Made by a program: the position numbers and the translations under genes. This document shows positions 1 through 10,374 of a DNA stretch of 64,000 nt, piece by piece. The notes beneath the pieces were generated by a model. The model saw only the letters and a list, made by a program, of their open reading frames with translations, did no database searches and had not been told where the DNA came from. Positions within the stretch are counted from its first letter, which is position 1. Every line of letters begins with the position of its first letter. Source of the DNA: Brachypodium distachyon (lineage: Eukaryota > Streptophyta > Magnoliopsida > Poales > Poaceae); NCBI RefSeq assembly GCF_000005505.3, contig NC_016132.3, forward strand, positions 13,320,501-13,384,500, in the 5' to 3' direction.

Positions 1-22
1 TAATAAAATTGGTTCCAGCAAA

Positions 23-65
23 ATTAATCACCGGGATTTTAGTTGTTAAACAAATTTAAAATAGT
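23..65 (+). repeat. 43-bp dispersed repeat, copy 1 (copy 2 at 9911-9953)
   Basis: A 43-bp block starting ATTAATCACCGGG occurs here and at 9911-9953 with one mismatch, in the same orientation. It is too short to classify. Together with the 282-550/11560-11905 pair it suggests that both ends of this 12-kb region carry parts of the same repeat family. Confidence 0.7.
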
Positions 66-97
66 AGGGGGTTTTTACCACATGTCCATGTAAAAGT

Positions 98-139
98 AAC
101 CATTGGCACAATTTTTTTTTTTTGAGAAAAACCATTGGC
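98..139 (-). repeat. Short poly(A) insertion with 10-bp direct repeats
   Basis: AACCATTGGC occurs at 98-107 and again at 130-139. The 22 bp between them read, on the minus strand, TTTCTC followed by a run of A. The structure resembles a minimal retroposed tail with target-site duplication. Confidence 0.5.
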
Positions 140-281
140 CCACGTTGGACCAGTGATCCGGCGCTGGGCCTTCTGCCCGTTGGAAAGAAGAATACGTGGG
201 AATACGGACTGGGCTTCAATAAAGAGATTACAAAGTATCGACTAAACTAAAATAAAAAACGACAACGAATATTCCTAATGA

Positions 282-550
282 AATTATAAGTTACATCAGA
301 TTCCTCGAAATAAAAATCTCTAGATTCGTTATCCGCATCTTGAAATCTCTCCATGTCTCTTGTGATGAAACTGCAGAAGACCAGACCTGCACAAGCTGGA
401 CTAACAAGGTTTTGAATAGCCACATGAGTCGTTAACCGCAACCGATGAGAACCTATTATCGTTGAATGCACTTTGGCTGGAGACACATCCCTTATAAGTC
501 AGGTTGTCAAAACGCAGATCCATCGACGAACTGACGAGGAGGTGACCATG
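282..550. repeat. Dispersed repeat, copy 1 (copy 2 at 11560-11905)
   Basis: This stretch and 11560-11905 are recognisably the same sequence in direct orientation. Both carry the same run of short blocks, including GCACAAGCTGGACTAA, and on the minus strand a matching frame containing KGCVSS, AFND and VNDS. Here it directly abuts the LINE fragment; at the second site no RT sequence is adjacent. It may be LINE 3' sequence or another repeat family. No intact reading frame is present. Confidence 0.55.
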
Positions 551-559
551 ACTCACTTG

Positions 560-1340
560 GTATCCCCAACCGAAGTGACCGCGATTCATGCATCAAGATG
601 GACCGCGCGGGACTCCTCCACGATCCCACGCGCCAAATAATCCCCAATTTAAGAGTATTAACACCTTTCAGGATGCTCCTCCACGTATAAGAAATGCCTG
701 GCGAAGGCTTGGCGTCCAATAGGCATGTGTTAGGAAAGTACCAGGCCTTAAGAATTCTGGAGCATAGGGATTCCGGATTTTGCAGCAGCCTCCACCCCTG
801 TCTAGCGAGCATGCCCATGTTGAATGAGTAAATGTCTCTGAATCCGAGCCCTCCTACTTTCTTTCCTCTGATTAATTTCCTCCAACTCATCTAGTGCATT
901 GAGTTATCTTTTATCCCGGTGATTCCACCAATAGAGTCCAATCATGGTGGAAATTTGCTCGCAAATGCCCTTGGTGATATCAAAGCAACTCATCGTATAG
1001 ATTGGGATAGATTGAGCCACGGTTTTAGTCATGATTTTCTTTCCTGCTTTGGACAAAAGCTTTTCCTTCCACCCTTGGATTCTATTCCACACTCAATGTT
1101 AAAAAAAATTGAAAACCTTCTTCTTCGATTTCCCCACATGGACCGGCATGCCAAGATATCGGTCATTCATAGTCTCTCGTTGAATCGACAAAGTTCTCAT
1201 GACCAACACTTTATCAGCAGCCGATGTGTTAGGACTGAACATAATCGCTGGTTTGTCCTTATTGATTACTTGCCCTGAGAAGCACTCGTACAACGGGAGG
1301 ACTTCCTTCAAAGCCAAGGCATCTCCCTCCCTTTGCATTG
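560..1340 (-). mobile_element. Degenerate LINE (non-LTR) reverse-transcriptase fragment
   Basis: The minus strand carries three consecutive but frame-broken pieces of the C-terminal half of a plant LINE ORF2. The first (1338-1099) has FSPNTS and RYLGMPVHVGKSKK. The second (1092-904) has RIQGWKEKLLSKAGKKIM and the third (890-507) has KVGGLGFRDIYSFNMGMLAR and SYTWRSILKG. This order matches the RT thumb and connection region of grass LINEs. Frames change between pieces and no endonuclease or upstream RT core is recognised, so this is a truncated, dead copy. The exact ends are not resolved; downstream of 560 it runs into a repeat that is also present at 11560-11905. Confidence 0.8.
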
Positions 1341-1838
1341 TGACATTTGGGCCTCCCCTCCCCTGTGCACATTGTCTCTGGCCGGGTCCGGCTACAAATT
1401 AATTTACTGTATTACAAGATTTCTTTTCGCATTACATGTGGAGCTTTCTTATGCGCGACGAATTCTTCTCCATTTTTCTCAACTTCCACAATTATGCGTA
1501 CGTCGACCCATGTCCCCCTTCCTATTGAATCAACTCAATGTGATCAACGGCAAAGAATTTGATGATTTTCAAAACCGTAATTTCTTTCTCTCCCACGACA
1601 TCCTACTTCGCCTAATCTCATGCCCGCCCTTGTACATCGATCTCCTCAAAATGGTAAAGCCGAGCGTGCTCTTCGCGGTATAAAATATAAATGATGTTCT
1701 GCGATGCATTCTCATCTAGTATAACCCTCCAATTTATTGGGTTGAGGCCCTTCGCTTTGTAACTCATGTTCTCAACCTTGCTGGACCAACCAAAAGTCTG
1801 CCCCCAACCACTTACACCTCACGAACGATTGTTAATTC

Positions 1839-1862
1839 CACACACACACACACACACACACA
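1839..1862. repeat. (CA)n microsatellite
   Basis: About twelve CA dinucleotides in a row. There is no recognised gene within 1.4-2.1 kb. A simple sequence repeat in intergenic DNA. Confidence 0.9.
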
Positions 1863-2159
1863 CCTCGTGTGGTCAGAAAAACCTACGCACGTGTTTTGTT
1901 AATTTTTTGGCTGTTTGTTTCCCAAGTATCTCTGCCAAGGCTAACAAAATAGCTCCGCGATCCTGGTCTTGTGTTCTCGTCGGATTTTCGGCCGAACACA
2001 CATGATGATATTCATGCCTTGGTGTCGGAGTGCTAATTTCCAGGCACGTCAACCTTTCCTTTTTCCGAGATTTCTGCTGCAGCCAATTTCGGAGTCCACG
2101 CTACCAGCCAATTTCTTCTCGCCGGATCTCCCCTCTCCCTCGATCTCTACGTTGTGGTG

Positions 2160-3240
2160 AACGGCGAACTTTGTCGTTGTGTTGGCGCGCTCGCCGACGC
2201 GACGATGGGCAGCAGGTTAATTCAACGTGCTGCAAATCCTCGATTATGTGCTTGCTGTAATAGATGGATGAGAAACACAACCAATGCCTGGACGAGATTC
2301 AGTGCAAGGCTGCCAAGTTCAACAGCCTGACGTGCTGCTCGACTCGTGACGGCCGTGCCGTGCCACAGTCGCCTGAATTTCTCGCCTCCCTCCACAGCTC
2401 CACCTCCGCCGCGCGCCCAGCTCCACCCCTCCTTCCTCAGCGGCTCGCAGGCGCTACTCCGGCTCCAGATTCAAGGCCGGTCCAGGCCGCCGTCTTCGCT
2501 CGTCGATGGCGACGCCGTCCCTTTCCTCCGCGACCAATTAAGCTAGCCACCGCAACCACCACATCACGGCGCACCAGAAGCCGCAAGACGCACCTCCTCA
2601 TGTTCCTTGTTCTCCCCGGAACGCGAACGGCATGCGCGCCTCGCGCCGCCGCCCAGACTAGAGCCCTCGCGGAGCCGCACCAACGTGCCCCCAAGCTCCG
2701 CCCCGTCGTGGTGAAGCCCCCCCCCCCCCCCCCCCCTCGGAGGAATCGACGCCATCTTCAGCGAATCGCCGGGCGCCGCGTCCATCTTCCCCGACGACGG
2801 CCGAGCACCGCAGCCACTCGATCTCCTCGTACGGCGAGTCCCGGACTCGAGCGCCACCTCCCTCAGCTCCGCGTCGATGTCCTGAACCTTCTGGTGCTCC
2901 TCATCGTCTCTCTAGAGCCCTGAGCCGCCCCCGCCTCGGTGCTCTGTTCCGGCCGCCGCTGCCGTCGAGGAAATGGTACTCCTCCGCCATTTCCTCAGCG
3001 CAATCTGGAGGCAGCAGCAGCATCAAGGAGAGGGATCGGCAATGGCCGCCGCCGCAAGCTGCAACCGCACATCCACCGTCTTCGCCGTTCCACTTCCGCC
3101 ATCATCAACTCGCTGGCGGAAAACACGTCCTCCGCGTTCCTGCAAACTGCAACAACAACAGCCAGAAAAAAAATGATTTCCCTAGGAGCAAGAGAGCTAG
3201 GTGCTGGTCGTAAGCCCATCGTTAGAATTAATCTTGAGTT
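2160..3240. other. GC-rich island without a recognisable gene
   Basis: Base composition rises sharply in this stretch. Several frames stay open on both strands (for example 2264-2923 plus), as expected for GC-rich DNA with few stop codons. The predicted peptides are dominated by Arg, Pro, Ala and Ser and match no domain I can name. A 20-base poly-C run (2717-2736) interrupts any frame. It could be a captured gene fragment (Pack-MULE or Helitron cargo) or a decayed exon with CpG-rich promoter. No function is assigned. Confidence 0.35.
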
Positions 3241-3616
3241 TGGGTTATACTAGAGTTTGAGAGCGCTAGTCCATTAAGAGTCATGGCCGCATGTGAGTTA
3301 GGAGTAAAGTTAGGTTCAAGTACGAGTTGGAGTTGGAGTCCGGATAGTACTAGTTGTGTCCTGGCATTGCGTGTATAAATACACGGGTAGTCAGCATAGC
3401 TTTAATCAGGCCGTGGATTTGTGAGAAAAAAATAAAGAGAAAAATAGAGGGCACGATACGCGCCTTTGGCCAAATAATTGTGCGATCGTTTCTGCTTGTG
3501 CGTCTTCATGTCTTGATCTTTGGGCAAACCCAACACCCATGCCATATCACGTATAGCCCAAGCAATAGCTAGTAAGTACAATAGTGAGATATAAAAATGT
3601 ACAACTTTATTAAGAC

Positions 3617-4310
3617 TTGGTCCACATGCTAGTCTCACATGCGGCGGGGCGAGCGGGGCTCGCCGGGGCGGTGCGGTGGCTGGCCGTGGGCATCTCCAAG
3701 CAGAGGCCAGCGGCGCGGCTCTATCAGGCACCGAGATGCAGCGGGCGGGATGGCTGTGGGCGGCGCAGTGCCCCCCTGCGGCTAGGCTTCGTCGCGGGCT
3801 GGATCCGGCCGGATCTGGGCCTAGGAGCTCGGACGCAACGGCGGTGGCGCGTGTGGATGATGCTAGGTGGTGTTCTTGGCTTGGCTCGCGTTGAAGTTTG
3901 CTTCGGCGGGTTTGGTGGTCTTCTGCAGCCGTGGTTCTGGGGCCACTCCTTCGTGGGTGTGTGTGGCTGCGGTTTGCAGGGTGTGGTTGCTTGTGCGAGG
4001 AGCTCGTAGATCAGGCCTCGGCGAAAGTCATGCTCTGGCCTTGGCTGGATCCTGCGATGACGGCGTCCGTGGGTGTCGCTCACCTCCTTGGAGGCATCGT
4101 TGATTTGGCCTGGTCCTATCTTCTCCTCGCTAGCTGAGCTCCGAGGGAACCCTAGATCCATTTTAGATCGGGCGATGGTGGCGCTGGCTGCGTCACTTCC
4201 CGTCTTGGAGGCATGGCTTGTGGAGGAGGCATCGACCTTGGGACCATTGGTTTGTGGGCGCCTGGCTGCATGGAGTTCGTTGGCGTCTCTTGTGACAACG
4301 GCAAAGGTCG
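3617..4310. other. Second GC-rich island, unassigned
   Basis: Another stretch rich in G and C with overlapping open frames on both strands (3617-4009 plus, 4161-3724 minus). Neither protein resembles a known family and codon choice does not favour one frame. It lies beside a MITE at 4343. It is probably a gene fragment carried by a transposon or non-coding sequence. Confidence 0.3.
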
Positions 4311-4342
4311 AGTTTAAGTTACTATTACTGTTTTTATTATTA

Positions 4343-4567
4343 GGGATAAACTACTTTCATAGTGCATAGTAACATATATGTGGTGTCATGCATTATGTCA
4401 TTTATTAGCTTGTAAACTCATCTTACCTTGGTTTGTGTGATGTTATGGTAACATATCTAGTTACCACAAACATCTCTCTCCTCATTAATAACATGCCACA
4501 TCACCAAATTTGCTTAGTTGGCATTTATATTATCACTTATGTTACTCTCACTATGAGCAGCCTAAGA
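4343..4567. mobile_element. MITE with imperfect terminal inverted repeats
   Basis: The left end carries CTACTTTCATAGTG followed by GTAACAT. The right end read in reverse carries GGCTGCTCATAGTG followed by AGTAACAT. The interior is AT-rich and non-coding. The length (about 225 bp) and the ends fit a non-autonomous DNA transposon common in grasses, perhaps Harbinger-like or hAT-like. The superfamily is not certain because no clear target duplication was seen. Confidence 0.55.
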
Positions 4568-5060
4568 AGGCCAAGGAAATCTTTACTCTCTGGCTGCTGG
4601 AAGAAGAATTAGAATAAAAGAGATTCACCGGATGCCATCTTATTTGTAAGCGCAATACCAGGTGCCATCTCTCGTGACAAGGGTAGTGCTCACCTCTGCT
4701 ACGATGAGAATGGCAAGCTCACCTCTGCTACAGTCTTCTTTTAAAAAGAAGTTTAACTACCATTTCCATCTCGTTTGTTTCACAATAAGTGGTATTACTA
4801 AAAGTGAACCATGAGTTTTTTAAGATAACATGTTATAAAATGGTGCAAGTAAAGAAGTGTTTGTCCATTATCTTTACTACAGTTGAGATTGGCAGATATA
4901 ATCTGGTTCTGGCATTATTGCTTTAGCTACTGTTTTACCTTTGTAATTCTATTAATTCTGAAAATATAAACTATTCAGCTTTGAGAACCCTCTATATAGA
5001 GCTCCAACCACGTCAAGTAATTTAATTTATTTACCCCACTCTTATGCCTCTCGGAAAAAC

Positions 5061-5150
5061 TACTTCCTCCGTCCGGGAATAAGTAGTGACTCGAATTTGT
5101 CTAAATTCGCATGTATCTAAAAGTATTTAATATGAAGAAGCTTTATGTTT
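5061..5150. mobile_element. Stowaway-type MITE, right end missing
   Basis: The left terminus (TACTTCCTCCGTCCGGGAAT) and the following sequence with ATGTATCTAAAAG match the Stowaway elements found intact elsewhere in this window (10260, 31784). No matching right terminus follows, so this copy is truncated or decayed. Confidence 0.5.
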
Positions 5151-5447
5151 CTGTTGAGTGACGCTATACAAACTCATAACTTGCAAAAAAAATCTGTTGC
5201 GCACCAAGCGACAAGTGCTTGTTCATCAATTATTATTCTCAAAACAATTCATCAATTATTTTTAGTAAGATGAAAAAGAAACACTACACTTTTATTTGTT
5301 AATTTATACACTTTATTATTGTCCCATAGAAATGTACTAGCAATAAAAGTACTCTAGTCATCAGAACTAAATACAGCTAACTTTTCACCATGGAAAACTA
5401 ATTAAGTCGTCTCGGTCTTTGGCTCTCCGTCATAAGGTACGTTGGCT

Positions 5448-6337
5448 TCACTTTTCTTGTTTGTCACCATGCATGGTGTCATCTTCTTTCCCATCAGACT
5501 GCGAGAAACGACCGTAATAGTATTTAGCCACAACAAACACAATGTAGGTATCGATGAGCGCTCTATCAAATCGATATGCTTCCCTGCCCGTGACGACAAA
5601 ATAACCATTAACTAATGACAATAACTTGGCATATATTAAAATATATAGGTCTGAGAGCCTACCAGAGGGTTTCACCATATTTGGGATGAACTTGTGCAGC
5701 AAGTTGAGTTGACAGCCGATAATTATGGATGCATTCCAGGGAGAAGGTTGGGTAGACTCGCTTGTAGTGTACCAGCTCGAGCAGACGGTACAACTCTTCT
5801 TTCTTTTGCGACGTTTGTAACTTGAGCTCATCATGAAGACCTGCATGCTGGCCATACGAGCGATGGATATATTACTGAGCAATGGGTACAAGAATAAATA
5901 CGAATTCTTTCACAAAATTGCATATTTCCTTGGCAGAATTGAAGCTAGGTATACGTGAAGGTTTTTGTGAAGGAAAGGTTTGTCGGGGACCGGGTGGCAA
6001 AGTTTTTTCAGGCCGAAAAAAAAAGGTTTGGCCTGGGCGTCCCAGCCCAGCAAGCAGCCCAGGGTCCAAAGCAAACACGGGAGCCCAGAGAGAGGCCGTG
6101 ACGAGAGAGCCAGAGACAGAAAGAGCGCACGGCTTAATTAGTTTTCGCTGGCTCTGAAAAAGTACGTATGGCCCCAACTCGGAAAGAGGAACAAGAAAAG
6201 CTTTCGCTAAAAAAAAAAAAAAAAGGAACAAGAAAAGCTTAGAGTTTAGGGCAATTTACCTCGGTGGACGTCATGGACCGTCGGGCGAGCGAGATCCGCT
6301 GGCAGAGTTTCCTCGCCGCGTGCCGGAGCGCCGCCAT
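5448..6337 (-). CDS. Unrecognised small protein, three exons (132 aa)
   Basis: I reconstruct exon 1 at 6337-6260, exon 2 at 5847-5663 and exon 3 at 5583-5448. Introns start with GT (GTAAAT, GTAGGC) and end with AG (GCCAG, GGCAG), and the frame is kept across both junctions. The ATG sits in a good context (cgacATGG) and a TATA box lies 48 bp upstream. The first 26 residues (MAALRHAARKLCQRISLARR onward) are Arg-rich with no acidic residue before the end, resembling a mitochondrial presequence. The middle contains KKEELYRLLELVHYKR. Exon 3 has a hydrophobic stretch (LIDTYIVFVVAKYYYG, one possible membrane segment) and a charged C-terminus. I do not recognise the family. An alternative acceptor 6 bp downstream in exon 2 (CATGCAG) would give a different, less protein-like frame. 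Confidence 0.55.
6187..6240 (+). repeat. Poly(A) micro-insertion with perfect 17-bp direct repeats
   Basis: AGGAACAAGAAAAGCTT is present at 6187-6203 and, without mismatch, at 6224-6240. The 20 bp between them are TCGCT followed by fifteen A. This is the cleanest example of the recurring A-tailed micro-insertions in this window, and it lies just upstream of the splice donor of the small gene's exon 1 on the opposite strand, that is, inside its first intron. Confidence 0.65.
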
Positions 6338-6384
6338 GTCGCCTCTGCTTGGTTCGATCGGGACGTACGTCTTCCCCGACACAA

Positions 6385-6393
6385 GATATATAG
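6385..6393 (-). promoter_or_regulatory. TATA box of the 6337-5448 gene
   Basis: The minus strand reads CTATATATC, 48 bp upstream of the ATG. Spacing would put transcription start about 20 bp before the start codon. This supports the reality of the small gene. Confidence 0.5.
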
Positions 6394-6399
6394 GCGGGC

Positions 6400-8430
6400 A
6401 CGTACTGAGCTCGTATCAAGGTCCTCGATCTGTTAGCTTTGGCCCGAGAATCTGCTACGCACACCTACGGCAACTTAGAAAAAAACTCGACGAGCTCTCT
6501 ACTAACTCGCCGGCTGCCTCTGTTCACGGAGAAGACGCACGCACGCACATCTTCCGCTGCTCATGTCCTAATGAGACTCAAACTCTAACCATAAACAACT
6601 CGTAAACTACCAACACGATCGACTCGATTCGGTCCGGATTCGTATACTCGAGCAATCCGGATACGCAGCGGCGTCGGAGGAGCTTTCCTTCCCCTTCCTC
6701 TTCGCTTTCCTTCCCCTGCGCCATGATTCGCGTCGCGTCCCCAAACACTGGGCTGCTTCCATCGCCGATGCTTGCATGAGCACATATATATATATGGCGC
6801 CATGGCCCCGTGCGGTGCAGGCCGAGGCCCATTAATTGTGCACCGCCGCGGCCGGCCTCGCACCATCAGTCCATGCATGTACCTTGCGGAGTCCTCGCCG
6901 CCGGCCGGGCGGGAGACCAAGTCGTCGGCATGCTGGTTCGAGTGCTCGCCGTTCGTAAAGGAACCTCTGGATCTCCTAATAGTACGAAGTAGATTAATTT
7001 GCAAAGATATCATCCATTCGATGGAACGGATGCAGGCGCCGGATGGGGATTCCGTGGAGCCCGGCATGGACGACGACCAAGGGAGCCAAGACGGCATGTG
7101 CTCGCATAGTATTTCCTCCAAAAAAAAAGGTACAAAGGACTAGCATGGACGTTTGTTTCTGGCCCAGATCTGTGTGTATACATGCCTAAATCCGTGATAA
7201 GCACAATGGTCAAATTAGGTCCATCATGGGATTTTTGGTCCATGAACAGAAAGAATCGTACCAATCTTTCCTAGAAAAAAAGTATTATTATCTGCTGATT
7301 TGCTCAAGAGCCAGGCATATCCGGATGCTGCTCATCGACAAAGCCGGCTGGTGCATGAACCAAGAGAAAATATTTTGAAGGGGCAAAAGTGTATAAATGG
7401 GTTGAGTGGGGACATTTTCTTTATTACATGGGCCATACGTTGCTGGGCCAAAAAAATCACCCCATGGCCCGTAACATGTGTCCGCCATTGACACGTCCAG
7501 TTGATGCACCAGTTTTCGGTTACTGGCGGTTTTTCACGGAAAATCCATATAGGACCGGCAGGTCCGGCACTGACGGTTTCTCCTTATTACTCTTCTCCGA
7601 CCCCGGATCTTTGGGGGCCTTCTCCTTCGCCACACCCATGGAGAAGCTATCGTTGTCGATGGTTACGCACTGAAAACCGCAGAAGCTATCGTTGTCCAAA
7701 AATGGGTCCAACTTTGCACAGAGAGGTTCTGACTGTCGCAAGGAAACAAGCCAGTATTTTCCACGGGAATGCATGTGAAAAATTTATTAATAATTGCGTT
7801 ACAACGTGGTTTGCACATAAACAATAGACCTTATGCTACTTGAAGCAACACTTCGCTACAAAATGTTACACACAATGCAAGGGCACCGAATAACATCATC
7901 TTGTACCGTGTGATTTGATGTCTCATTGTTCTAATTTTCTCGGCGTGTTTAGCATCCTGTTGGAAGCCTCTCGTAACGTGTCCTCTCTTGGTCGATACCC
8001 TCGTAGAGAGCTGCAAGAGCAGCAGTGCCATCATTTACGGCCATGTCCATCCCATCTCTCTTCTGATGCAGCATTCTTGATTGCCCTGCTCACTGCTCAG
8101 TTTAGGAGACCAAGCGGGATCCAACCACTGCACGAATTGACATCTCCTCTGGTCCTGCCAAAAATGTGTAGCGTGCTGTATTTTGTAATGAAGCGGGCGA
8201 AAGAACAACATATATATTTTGACGGGCAGGCAGGATTAAGGAAAAACTGTACATGGTTAACAGATTAAACAAAAAGCAAAATCAAGGAAAAAAAATAGAG
8301 AAAAGACGATCCAAAGATCGTCCCTAGATGATCGGACTACTCCCCCAAGCCTCCCTAAAGAGGCTTATATCGGTATTTATCAGGACCACCAAGACTTCTT
8401 CCGAGACAGACTCCTTTGTAAATCTGGATT
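6400..8430. other. Intergenic, no gene recognised
   Basis: Open frames here (for example 7121-6585 minus) overlap each other on both strands, contain no recognisable domain and lack splice or promoter signals. There is an (AT)n run near 6784-6794. I see no RNA gene and no transposon ends. Confidence 0.5.
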
Positions 8431-8434
8431 GGTT

Positions 8435-8505
8435 CACCAGTTTTTGGGTGAACAGCTGGTTCACTGTTAACTTTTTGGGTGAACAGCTGGTTCACAGTGT
8501 TAACA
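8435..8505 (+). repeat. Two-copy direct repeat (about 26 bp)
   Basis: The block TTTTTGGGTGAACAGCTGG followed by TTCAC occurs twice in succession, separated by GTTAAC-containing sequence. It is a local tandem duplication in non-coding DNA with no known role. Confidence 0.7.
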
Positions 8506-8694
8506 GTGCTTGGGTGAAGGTCAATCTGGGGTTTCCCCCCTTTCCATTCAGACACACATAGAAACCATTGTGGAGACAAGAAAGAGACATATTACTGGGC
8601 AGGAAACCCGCTGATCAGTGCTCGCAATCGAAACACTGACTACAGGACGAAAACCTGCCCCTATAGGGGGAAAGAAAAATCGGTTTTGCTATTT

Positions 8695-8856
8695 CTTAGG
8701 TGACTGAGAAATAACTATTTCTTAGTCAATGATAACAATCTTTTGATTCAATCATTGAGATTTGAGTAAGACTAATATAGGTCCGATTGATAAGAAAATC
8801 TTCATTGGATGGCTACGATTGTTGATTGAGAAATAACTATTTCTTAGACGACTGAG
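8695..8856. mobile_element. Short MITE with about 40-bp terminal inverted repeats
   Basis: The left arm contains CTGAGAAATAACTATTTCTTAG. The right arm, read in reverse, contains CTAAGAAATAGTTATTTCTCA. The two arms pair over about 40 bp, including the inner CAATC end. The element is about 160 bp, non-coding and AT-rich. Its superfamily is not determined. Confidence 0.6.
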
Positions 8857-8922
8857 ATCCGATGTGGCCTAACACTGTGAACAACATTCCTGCCGTCAGT
8901 TTGCACTGTGATTTGCCGTCCA

Positions 8923-9310
8923 TCAGTGGTTGCGAGATGAGAGGTGAGTGATAGGCGGAGCATCACGCTCGAGAGCAATCTCTTTCCAAATGTTCCAAAT
9001 AGTGTGGACTGCCATAGACAGATCCTTGTGCTTCTCGTTTTGCCTTCCAATCTTGATGATTTTGCTCCACCATCTCTTTAGGGAAGAAGCCTCCTTAGCA
9101 ATCTCGTAGGCTGTTTGCACTTGTTTGCTTCATAAGAAACCCCAGACAATGTGAAAAGCCGATTCCAACATTTGGTCGCAGAAGCAGCAGTTGCCATCAT
9201 GCGGCCAACCCCTTTTGATCTGCATTCCATAGCCGGTTCTGGATAAGAAGCCATAAGAATAGTCTAATCTTTCCCTCTGACTTTATCTTCCAAATAAAAT
9301 TCAGATCAGG
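8923..9310 (-). mobile_element. LINE 3' fragment: zinc-binding RT (zf-RVT) region
   Basis: The minus strand first shows (9240-9130) GWPHDGNCCFCDQ followed by ESAFHIVWGFL, the Cys-rich zf-RVT motif found at the end of plant LINE ORF2. After a stop and frame change it shows (9120-8923) SMAVHTIWNIWKEIALERD, corresponding to the conserved W-I-W-KERN-type motif after it. It is a second, independent LINE remnant in the same orientation as the one at 560-1340. It is dead because of stops and truncation. Confidence 0.75.
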
Positions 9311-9469
9311 ACTTTCAATCCTTCCAAGAAATTGAATCTTGTATGCAGAGCTCGCCTAATAGCATTGGTTAGGTAAGGCATTCCAAGAGATCAAATCCGG
9401 AAGATCGACAAGCTGGATTTGACTCGCAGCAGTCCATAGATTGCCAATAATGCCATAGCCATCTCAATC

Positions 9470-9661
9470 TTAGCGCACGGTTTTGATGTGTGGATGAAAA
9501 TGAACCTCCAACTGGCAGCCCCAGAACTTTCTACCAAGATTAGGGCCATCGAATGCAACATAACGGGCTACTGGAAGCCCGCAGTGGCAATCGATGTAGA
9601 AACGATCATCCAGTCCGTTGAAGACAGGATCGCGGGTCCAGTCTGGACGACCGGTCTGCAC
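9470..9661 (-). pseudogene. zf-GRF-type zinc finger gene fragment
   Basis: The minus-strand frame encodes CHCGLPVARYVAFDGPNLGR followed by KFWGC, the pattern of the GRF zinc finger (CxCG, GPN-GR-FWGC) that occurs in plant nucleic-acid-binding proteins and is often found in transposon-carried scraps. Only this 60-residue piece is present; there is no ATG of proper context, no partner exon and no promoter. It adjoins a LINE remnant. Most likely a non-functional gene fragment. Confidence 0.65.
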
Positions 9662-9910
9662 AAATTTCCCGTGTATTTTTTAGCCAAGAAACGAACTAAA
9701 GTTTAAGGAAAATGACAAACTAGCTGGATCCTAGGACGAACATTGTTGTTGAATTTTGCTGTCGGCGCGGTCGAGATGATCAAGGAATGAGCTGTCGCCA
9801 CTGCTACCATCTCTCCATGACGGCATTGTTGTTGAATTTTGCTAGATCTGGTTGATGGGCCGGCCAAGTTGACAAGTTTTTTTTTGTTTTTTTGGGGGGC
9901 AAACTAACTA

Positions 9911-9953
9911 ATTAATCACCGGGATTTTAGTTGTTTAACAAATTTAAAATAGT
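9911..9953 (+). repeat. 43-bp dispersed repeat, copy 2
   Basis: Same block as 23-65 with one mismatch, same orientation. It directly precedes the Copia integrase remnant. Confidence 0.7.
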
Positions 9954-9984
9954 ACTCCGTGGACGACAGGTACTTCGTGGACTA

Positions 9985-10250
9985 CAATTATGCTGCCCTG
10001 CCAATGGCATCCTTAATTCTTCGCCTCACCTGTCCATACACCTGACAACAATATGGTCAGTGCCGATCGTGTCCTACGTAATACTAGTACTACTTAACGA
10101 TGGTGTTGGTGCACTTATCTTTCGTGCTTCCCTGCCACCCCGATTTTGGCCAGATGCTGTCGCCCTTTCCACACTTGTCCTGAACATCCGGCCTTGTCGT
10201 CGCAATAGGGCAATTCACTACTTCACACGAGCCACAAGGCGATCGGCTCC
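9985..10250 (+). mobile_element. Copia-type integrase remnant
   Basis: Plus-strand frames read TCPYT, then (after a frame change) ADRVLR, then LNDGVGALIFRASLPPRFWP and LVLNIRPCR. This order is the C-terminal part of a Ty1/Copia integrase core, after the catalytic Glu region. Stops and at least two frameshifts make it non-functional. No LTR was found. It is followed directly by a Stowaway MITE. Confidence 0.7.
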
Positions 10251-10259
10251 GATACAAAC

Positions 10260-10374
10260 AACTCCCTCCGTCTCATATTAACTTACTCAAATTTGTCTTA
10301 ATATGTATTTATCTATACATAAAATGTGTTTAGATACATGTAATAAAAAGTCACTTGATATGGGACGGAGGAAT
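10260..10374. mobile_element. Stowaway MITE, full length
   Basis: Left terminus ACTCCCTCCGTCTCATATTA and right terminus (reverse read) TTCCTCCGTCCCATAT form terminal inverted repeats. The inner ACATGTAATAAAAAGTCACTT is typical of the grass Tc1/mariner-derived Stowaway family. Length is about 115 bp with no coding capacity. Confidence 0.8.

Noticed and set aside
5448..5891. 147-codon minus frame as one exon
   Set aside because: Its first half is a poor protein, whereas splicing exon 2 to exon 3 in another frame gives a coherent product; only its last 44 codons are kept.
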